The position numbers and the translations under genes were made by a program. Under the pieces are notes generated by a model that did no database searches, had not been told where the DNA came from, and saw nothing but the letters and a program-made list of their open reading frames with translations. Shown piece by piece: positions 1 through 9,300 of a stretch of 11,689 nucleotides of DNA. Positions within the stretch are counted from its first letter, which is position 1. Each line of letters begins with the position of its first letter. Origin of the DNA: Phoronis pallida (Eukaryota; Phoronida; Phoronidae); contig JAOXYC010201240.1 of the NCBI GenBank assembly GCA_028565715.1, forward strand, positions 1-11,689, written 5' to 3'.

Positions 1-360
1 AAATGACCCAAATGTTTTTTGAAACGATTTTCTAGTAGCTTTTAAAAAACTCTTTCAGATAATATATAAATTGTTTTAGTGTCTAAAGCAATATTTTGTA
101 AAATGCAGTCATCAAAATCGGTGTGGAGCACCACCTTAAGCAAAAATTGGATCGTATTGCTAATGGCATTCAACAAATGCAACAGAAGAATCCGAAAACA
201 TAGAATTGTTCACTTATAAAACATACAGTTCTGTTTTCTTGTTTGCCAGTCTGAAAAGGGGCCTCCATGAAAGGCAGTCCTTAGAATGTTCCTCACATAA
301 AAGGCAAAATGATTTGCTCTCACGAAAACCCTCATGGAATAAGGTATGATCAGATCAACC
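1..360 (-). other. RPAIN: RPAIN 3' UTR side
   Basis: This stretch follows the RPAIN stop codon on the minus strand. No AATAAA or ATTAAA was seen on that strand here, so the polyadenylation site is either non-canonical or lies beyond the left edge of the window. No other gene is seen. Confidence 0.5.
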
Positions 361-390
361 TCAGATCACAATGAACATGAAGTCACAAGT
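361..390 (-). CDS. RPAIN: RPAIN coding exon 7 (last, nine residues and stop)
   Basis: Thirty coding bases give TCDFMFIVI and a TGA stop, aligning with the human C-terminus ACDTWAVIL. C220 completes the last CxxC, whose first cysteine is in exon 6. The acceptor TTTTTGCTTTTCAG has a strong pyrimidine tract. Its shortness means a gene predictor could easily miss it, but the frame, the family ending and the stop all agree. Confidence 0.88.
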   Translation of the reverse strand, partial: TCDFMFIVI

Positions 391-3300
391 CTGAAAAGCA
401 AAAATTCAAATTGAACGCTTAACTTGGCATATAAAATTTTGAAAAATGTTTTGATACTAATTATATTTAACTTCAGATAAAACGTGATTCTTACAATGAA
501 TGGGATATAATAACACCTTTTATTGGATGAGATTTTATAAATCATAGAACCACTCTTTGGCTAGTTCTATGATTTTTTAAATCGAATCCAATAAAAGGTT
601 TATTACTTCCCATGAATTTAAGAATGATTTTATCGCCAATTTGCGAAAAAATGTGGAGTTTTGAGTAACCCATTTTGAAAGTTTGACTGGAGGTAACATA
701 ACGCATTAATGTTATGTTATAGTGTTATTGCACTGAATACAAGGATAGTTATGTGATAAAAAATATTACAAAAATGTGATTTCTAAGAAAAAAAATTAGA
801 ATTCATTAAATACTTTTAATAGTGAGCATGTCGAAAGAAGATTAACTTCAATTTCAGAAAAAGTAATTGCAAAAACTGATTCCTAAAAACTAAACACCTA
901 CCGAGCACGTCATGAGGAGATTGCTGAACCCCATCTGTGTCATGATAGAGTAGACGGGCGTCTCGGGACAGTTTCTGTTATGTACTTCATTTCCTTCTGT
1001 CATCTGAGATCGCAGATCTGCCAGTGTCAAGCAGTCAAGCTAAGAAGAATTAGAATGCTTATCAAGATATTCCTGAGTGTGTTTTAACATGCATTTGTGA
1101 ACTAGCACAATATTTAGATTCCATCAAAGCAGGGGTGGGCTTATACCCGGGTGTATACAGTAATAGATATAATTTATATAGTTCATTGGATTCCTCAAAA
1201 TTAGGCAAACTACAACTTACCTCTGTATCAATTCTAACTCCACATTTGCAGAAAATTATATTTTTGTTCTGTATCAGATGATTCCTGAAAAAAATGAAAA
1301 CATTTTATTTAAATTTTTCCCAACATATGTTGCAGGTCACCCCAACAAGATTCTAAAACATTCTATCCCTGGAATTAAGTGAAGAGTTCTTTCACATTCA
1401 ACCAAAAGGTTGAGAAAACTTACCCAGTTGTTGAGTGAGTTTTAAATCTCACTTTATTTACTTTTTTAAAGTGCCTATGGCAATTATTTTTGTAAAAGCA
1501 AATAATATTATGAAGTTTAACCATTTTGTGTAGTAAAATGTCTGTAAGATGAGTTTACTTTCCATCTGGTAGTACATTTCCTTGGCTATTCCATAAGTTG
1601 GAACCTCTAAACTATTAAGTCATTGACCTTTTACAGTTTATTCCCCTTCACTTAAGTACACTAAATAGTTCAAATATTGTTTCATGTATTATGGAAAACC
1701 TTCAGACTTTATAAATAAACCATCATAACTTTGGTAAATGGTTGGTTACTGTATTATTGATTCATAGAGCCAACCCCACATCATTTACAGTATTTTCTCA
1801 CCATTTTGGGACACTTTGAAATAAATTATTTTCATAAAATTGCGGGTCTATGTTTTCAGGGTGTCCCAATTTGGTGAATATCAAGAATTTCTATTTTTCT
1901 TAGGTGCCCAATTTCTAGTTTAAAACTGACACAGAACAGGTGTCAGTGTATTGAAAATTTGAGCTTGTCCCAATTTGTTGGACACAAATATCAATTTTTG
2001 GACCTAAGGCTGACCCTGGGCCTGTAGAAGCCCACATGGGTATAAGCCCACCCTAATTTTATGGAATGGGCTGATTAAAATATGCCCAGCCTATGGGCTT
2101 ATATCAGATATGTATGATCATATTGATATTTCAGGTTCACGGAACTGCACTTGAACAATAACATTATCTAATATCGCATCAATGATCCATAACAAATACA
2201 TTAAGGAGCTCCACTTAATGCTCCCTGAACGCACTTGGCTGAAATAACAAATAGGCTGGGATGTCAATTCATCAGTTTACATAGATGACATTGGCATTGC
2301 CCTTGACTAAACCAATGAGCTAGATTGACTGTATAAAGCTCATTGGCTACCAACACAACAGGCAACAGTCTAGGAAAGGTGATCAGTTTCAGCATGTAAA
2401 CCAAACACATAGGATATGATATGTGATCAGCCTGAGTGGCTTAACAAAACACACACTATATATGATAGGTGATCACTGAGTTTAATGCAACAGGTGTACA
2501 TAGTAACAGTTGCAGAGTACACAATTGTTGTGTGGTTATAAAACAATCACCAGAGATAATGAAATCCTTGACATCTAGGGACTGCACAAGACTGGCATGT
2601 GAGGTTATCAAAAGTTAATCTATGGTTATCAAAAGTGGATAAAAGTGATGCAAAGAAACTGACCGACATATCAGGACAAAGATAAAGACCATTAACAGGA
2701 TGATAGGTTATCTGATATAAACCGTTTTTAAGAGGATACCTATCTCACACGTAGTTGTGATAAAACAAAAGTATCAGAAGGTCTTCGCTTTGCAATTGCT
2801 GTCAAAATGAAATCAGTTACAAAAAGTAAGAAACATGAGGAGGAGAAATGTTTGAAGCGTGAGAATGACCAACTTTACGGCACGAAACGGAATGATTCCA
2901 AAGCAGATCAGCCACCAGATGGCGGTTGGGGATGGTTCATTGTGATCGCATCTACAGTGTCACTCATGCTTATAGGTAAGTTTAAAACTTCATCTAAAAA
3001 CTCACAACAAATCCTGTACAAAATAAAATTCAGTAAAGCAGTGTTTAAAGCAGTAAAGGTAGTGTTTAAATGTGGGCATTCAACCAGCACAAAATAAAAT
3101 ATAAATTAGATTTTTTTGTGAAGTAATCTATTGTGTTACGGATTGTATAGCACGGTGTTATAGAAATGAGAATCTGTGTAGAATCCGTGGTTGTGTGGTG
3201 TCAACACAAACTCAAAACCTGCATGACATTTAGTTGTACATACAGGTAATAACTACCTCATTTGCGAGAAACTTTGTAATTGAGTTTTCATACTGGTAGC

Positions 3301-6300
3301 ATTTGTCACAATGAATAGCATGGCTGGTTAACATTTAATTGAGTTACATAATATAAAAACATAACATTATAATACTCCCCATGCATGAAATGAAGTAATA
3401 ATAACCCCTGGATTATAAGTAAAAATGAAAATATTTAAATAAACTGACAAACTGACAAAAAACACCTGACCATTAGGTAAAGTATACCAAAAATCATGTA
3501 TCAGTTTATTTATATTCACTCTATTTTTACAAGGGTAATGCAGGTTAGGGTTTAAAACTCTGTTGCAAAGATGAATGATAAGTATGCTTTAAAAAGGTCA
3601 AGCACATATAAAAGTGCTAAGTAAAAAGTTTGCCAAGTATCAGGTGACCCAAAAAAACAGTTTCAACCTTTGAGACCTAATATCTATAAATTAAACTACA
3701 ATTATTCTATGTTTTCCCATATTTTTGTCACAGAAATCAGCCTTTTTATCACTAGACTTTTGCTATTTTTAGAAGGGTCCGAGAAGTCATATGGGTTGGT
3801 CTTTCTTCATCTACGGAAGCAGCATGAATCAAGTTCTTCAGCTACAGCCATTATCCCAAGTCTGGCAGCAGGGCTGAGGTTATTCTTAGGTAAATTCTTG
3901 TTTTGTTTTTAGGTCCATGTGCAAAAAGCCTACCATAGGTGCATAGTGGCACTCAAAGGATAATTTACTATACCAGCTTATTGGCTTTAAATTGTTAAAA
4001 ATTGCAAAAAAACAGGGCCTTTTGCATTCATGGGTTCAGAAGAACGATCTGACAAATAGGGAGACCTGGATTAAATCATAGTTAGTAGTGTTCCAAATGT
4101 TTTCTGTCAGGTACAAAGCGCACTTTAGTTGGTCAATTAATGACACAAACTCATCTGCTTTCATAAAAAAATCTTCATGAAAAACAGTGCAGCATACTAG
4201 TGCTCACAGGGACATTATATTACTCAACTGTCAATCTGGCTATAGTGTTAAAATCATAGACTCAGGATTAAGAATACCAGTATTCTCCAAAACATCTGGC
4301 TCAGAACTTTAGCAGGTTTCTTATTAAAGGTTAATATGCCAGGCAGATTAGTTTGGTTGGTAGAGCGTCGGACACATAACTGAAAGGTTGTGGGTTGTAC
4401 GGATTCCGCCCTGGGCAGTCTGTTGTGTCTTTGAGCAAGAAACTGTATTGGCATTGCTCCAGTCAACTCAACTGGGATTGAGTGACAGCTACGGTCAGGA
4501 AGTAACCTACGATAGACTAGCGTCCAGTCCGGGGAGGGGGGTTGCCCAACTCTCATCCGCTCACACTACAGAAACCGGAATAGCATCCGGCCCTATGCGC
4601 CTTTAGGCACGAAGAAGGATTTACTTTTTTAAAGGCAAGTGTACAGGTATTTGTACAGTATTTTCTTAAACCCTGGACATCACTCAATCATGATTTATAA
4701 TTTACTTTAAGGCCCTCTGGGGAGTGCATTGGGAACTAAGTTTGGATGTAGACCAGTAGTGATAGCAGGCGGGTTTCTATATCTAGTCTCGTTCTTAAGC
4801 AGTATAGCACCACCAAATCTATACTACCTCTACTTCTCCTATGGATTACTATCAGGTTTGTAAGAGTTATAGAGGATAATTAACTAGTGTTATTGAATAA
4901 TAAATTTCTCAAAATGAGTCAAAATCCGAGCCTTTGGTGAGGATTTTGACGAGTTTTGAGAAATTTATTATCAATGACGACGAGTTTATTGTTCTTTTTC
5001 TCACATGAAACAGTGACGACACGTTGTCGAAGAAATAAAGAGGATTTTTTTGAGGGCGTATGAATACAATGATCCGTCAGAGTGTGGTATTTTCGATAAT
5101 ACATTTGAGATTGCGATAGAAACGAACTTATCATGTGAGAAATAATAATAATAATAATAATAATGCCGGTGCTTATATAGCGCTTTTTATTCAAAGTGCT
5201 TTACAATGATTATTATCCCAGGTTGTGGAACTGTTCACTCAAGTAACATTATCAAATCGCTGCTGTATGCTCCCCAGGGATTTGAAACGGTACAAAAGTG
5301 ATGTTGAGAATTTTAAAGCGCTTTGAATAAAAAAAATACAATCACTGGGCATTATTATTATTATCATTAATCACCATTGAGTATAAATACGTTCCACCCT
5401 TAAATATACAAACTGTCTACTGAAGAATCCTTCGCGTCTGGGCATTATGACAATCAAAATGTCGAGAATGAAGTATTGTGATGCTTAATGAAAAATCTCA
5501 ATTTTGTTTTTCAGGAATTGCAGGGGCGCTCACACAGAGCAACTGTTTCATATTGGTTGGACGGTATTTTCGTAAAAAAATGAGCACAGCTAACGGTATG
5601 GGCACTGCTGGGGGTGGAATAGGGATATGTACATTTCCAATCTTGGTACAGTACTTGTTGGAAAACTTCGGATACACAGGGTACATTCTGATATCTGCTG
5701 GACTCATGTTTAATGTGGTTGTGTGTGGAGCCTTACTGAGACCATTGGAAGAGTCTAAAGGCAAAAAGTATAGTTGTTGTAGGCGGCGTCAGTGTGACGA
5801 CAAAAAGGAAACTCGGTTGACTAGTGAGGGCTTTTTTGACGCATACGCATATTTCAACTCAAATGAGAGTATAGTAATGGCCACGGAACACAAGAAGGCA
5901 CTACAGGAACAGGCTGTGAGAAACGCGAATGGAGAACGGGTTGCCATGAACAACAATACAATTAAAAAGAAGACATCCCTATTGCATTGGTCTTTGCTCA
6001 AAGACCATAGCTTCCTTTTACTAGCGTTCTCCATCATGTTTACGTTGATGGGGAATCTATTGGGATTAATACTTCTTCCTGCCTTGGCAAAAGAAAGGAA
6101 TTTTACAACATCGCAAGGTGCTTTTCTCGTCTCAATCATCGGAATCACAGATGTGATTGGCAGGCTGTCAATTGGAGCTGTGTCTGACATCTCCTGCATT
6201 AGGCCAAATCGTAGGCATGTTTTCCTTGGAGCCAATCTTCTAATGGGGCTTCTGTTGGAGCTGTTTCCTCTTGCAAACCAGTACAGTGAGTTTGTCATAC

Positions 6301-9300
6301 TTGTGGCACTGTATGGCTTAGTGGAAGGAATGGTCATTGCACAGAGAAATGTCATGCTCATGGACTTACTTGGCATTGATAAGTATGCCAGTAGCATAGG
6401 GTTTGCCCACTTTTTCGGGGGTGTTGGATTTCTCATAGGTCCCTTTCTGGGTGGAGCAATCAAAGATTTACTTGGTCATTATACATATTCGTTCATGTTT
6501 GCAGGTGGTATGATAATGCTTGGTGCGCTTCTCTTTCTAGTCGAGTATTTTTGGTTTAAATATTTTAAAATAGAGCCAAAACAAGCCATGATGGAGATGG
6601 ACATTTTATAAGTGAATTTACTTTGAGATTCTGTTGTGAACTGCTTGGAGTAATGAAGTACGCAATCTGTTTTGTATTGAAATTGTTTTTGTTAAATTTA
6701 TTTTGAATACAATTATACTGAACTTGCAAAACATTCTTTTCAATGAAATTTTTTTTTTTATTTTGTGTAAAGAGCCCGAGGCTACAACATGACTTTTAGA
6801 AATATTTTTTTTGAAACAATCATTAGATGATTTCTATAAGAAAAAATGTGTTTCGCTATTATATTGATTCACTTCTTATCAAATCAATATGCAAGTTCTT
6901 ATCAATAAACTCCACTACTAAGTTTTGAAGGTATTCATTTATGGGCCCATTACTCTCTTGAATACTAATTTGTCTTTTCAACAAAACCAATTTTAATTTA
7001 AAAATTGAAGAAAATTAAATAAAATACTGGAACTTACATTATAGCTGGTAGACTGCCTGTTATAGCTTGTCACGTGATTGCTCACGTGGCAAATGGCGCG
7101 GTAAACCCCCCAGCACCCGGTCCCATATATGAGTTGGTAGGGTAGTCCACCCATTCTGTTGAGTGATGGTTTCTCTATTCTTTCATGACAAGCTTTAACA
7201 GCCAGTACACCAGCTGAAGTCCTTATGATAAGTACGCAACGTCTTGTTTGTAAGTACCAGTATTTGATTTAATTTACTTAAAGTAGTACATCGCTTCCTA
7301 CGAATGTGAAATTATCATCTATTGAATGCGGTCAATTGCAGAGGAATTGTTACAAATGGCATCCTTACATTCATCTGAAAGAATAAATACCTTTGCTTCT
7401 GCCGGAAATTTCTATACAAGCGGCCTATGTGACTTGATGAAATATCTTGAGGGAGACAAGATAACTGAGATCAACTGTAACCTATTATTTTGTGTTTTCG
7501 ATAAAGAATGAAGGTAGTAACACGAATTGGCAACGAAAAATGATCAAACTGTGTAAAAGAAACGGATGAAAATGTTGTAGTTCAATAATTGATAATTCTA
7601 CATTCGTAAGTAGAAATGTATGCGTTTAAATGAGAAATGCAACTTACTTCATACAAACTGGACAAACTATAAGTTCATTGCACATACTAGCCACAGCCTC
7701 ACATAGATCAGCTTCATCAAACTGCTGGTTTCTCTCATATTCTTGAAGCAGTAATTGTTCTGAAAAATAATTCGATACCAGAACCTTGAACATGTTGATT
7801 AAACAGGATAGGAATCATATAAAACAAAGATATTTAGAATAAAAACTTCTCTGGAACTCAGAAGATCCAAACTCGCAACAGTTTATTTGTAAGTCTGAAG
7901 CTCTACCAACAGAACTAATCCATCAGACAACAGGTACCTAAAACACCTTAATTCTGGTTATAAAAAATTGAAACTTTACAAGGTTTTGAATACAGTTATT
8001 TTTTGTTGGTCCTACAGAGATAATGGCATGGTTGCGCTAACATTTGTAGAAAGACGCACCTGTGGCACAAATCTGTCATAATCTCTGAGGCATCCCTACC
8101 GCATTAAATTCAAAAGCTTAATGTGTAGTCCTTCTTATTCGCCTAAATAATGCTCGAAAAAGGATTGAGTGTATTTTTTCTTTTTACTGCACAGTGTTTT
8201 GGTGCACTCAGTCATTTAAATACAACTCTGAAGATGACAATCATATTCATATGTTGTACCAGTGGTAGATTTTAGACACATTGTCTTTAAATATGAAGTT
8301 TTGAAAGAAGATTGTCAACAATAATTCAAGTCCAACTTTCAACCAAATGCTTTATTTTGATGACGATTTAATGCAGAGAAACAAAATATCTGATTTTCTT
8401 TTAAACCATTCAAGTCATTCTCACTATTAAATAAAATCACTTGAGATTTACAAAATTCAATTTGAGAATGAATTGTTGATATGTGCTTATGACAATACCT
8501 TCCCTGAGTAATTCTTGACGTATTTCCTCAAACACGGATAGTACCTCATTTACACTACTGGGGTCACTATCTTCCATCTGAAATAAGATCAACAGATTGT
8601 GTTAATTCCGGTACAAGTCGAATAAGTTGGTCCCTCGTATAACTTCCGTTATTTAGTCGGAAACACATTGACTGAATGACGCAAATAAACGAGGGACCAA
8701 CTTATTCGACTTGTACCTTAAAACCAATTTGTAAATGGCAAATTTAAAAATGTAAGGAAAATTACAAGGTTGGCTACCAGAGGCTATCTTTCTATCATTT
8801 GTGAGCAGATGAAAGTTATGGAACTTTCCATGGATGATTCTCAGACAGGTAAACTGACTGGAGCAGTGCCAGTAAAGTGTCCTACTCATAATTACAAGGT
8901 AAAGTTTTCTCAAGGTTTGGAAATAGCATGTGACTCTGATGATTACAAGTATAATACTTTACCGACTGAGATAATAAGCCTGGCATAACAGGTTGTTAGA
9001 ACTGAATTCCAACATTTGGTGAAGATCAAAGATCAACAATTTTTAATACCTTGTTATAATCAAACTCAAAATGAGAGATCATTAGTGGCACTTTCTAAAC
9101 GGAGTATTCTACCTATCACAAGCTGATAGTCGACGTTTACTTTTAACCGCCACACCTAGTTCAATCGTTGACTTCACCAAGTTCTCCAAAATTAAAATGA
9201 AGCAACACATGCCCCAAAAAAACTTCCCAATGAGACTGACTTTTTTCGCCATATGATTGGTTAACTGTGTAGAACTGAGTTGCAATAAATTTACATTCTT

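Noticed and set aside
1133-2053. A single 920-bp transposon bounded by 16-bp inverted repeats
   Set aside because: The interval contains RPAIN exon 5 in its normal place, so the two repeats are more likely separate copies.
4343-4415. Functional tRNA gene
   Set aside because: The head has box A and B traces, but the arms do not pair well and it continues into a SINE body, so it is not a working tRNA.
4254-4606. Open frames on both strands around the SINE
   Set aside because: They fall within a non-coding SINE and show no domain.
4919-5194. 91-aa minus-strand open frame
   Set aside because: It runs across the hairpin, the 12-bp inverted repeat and the AAT microsatellite (giving poly-Ile), so it is repeat-derived.
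5789-6463. 224-aa minus-strand open frame
   Set aside because: It is the antisense shadow of SLC16-like exon 4, whose plus-strand frame has clear family motifs.
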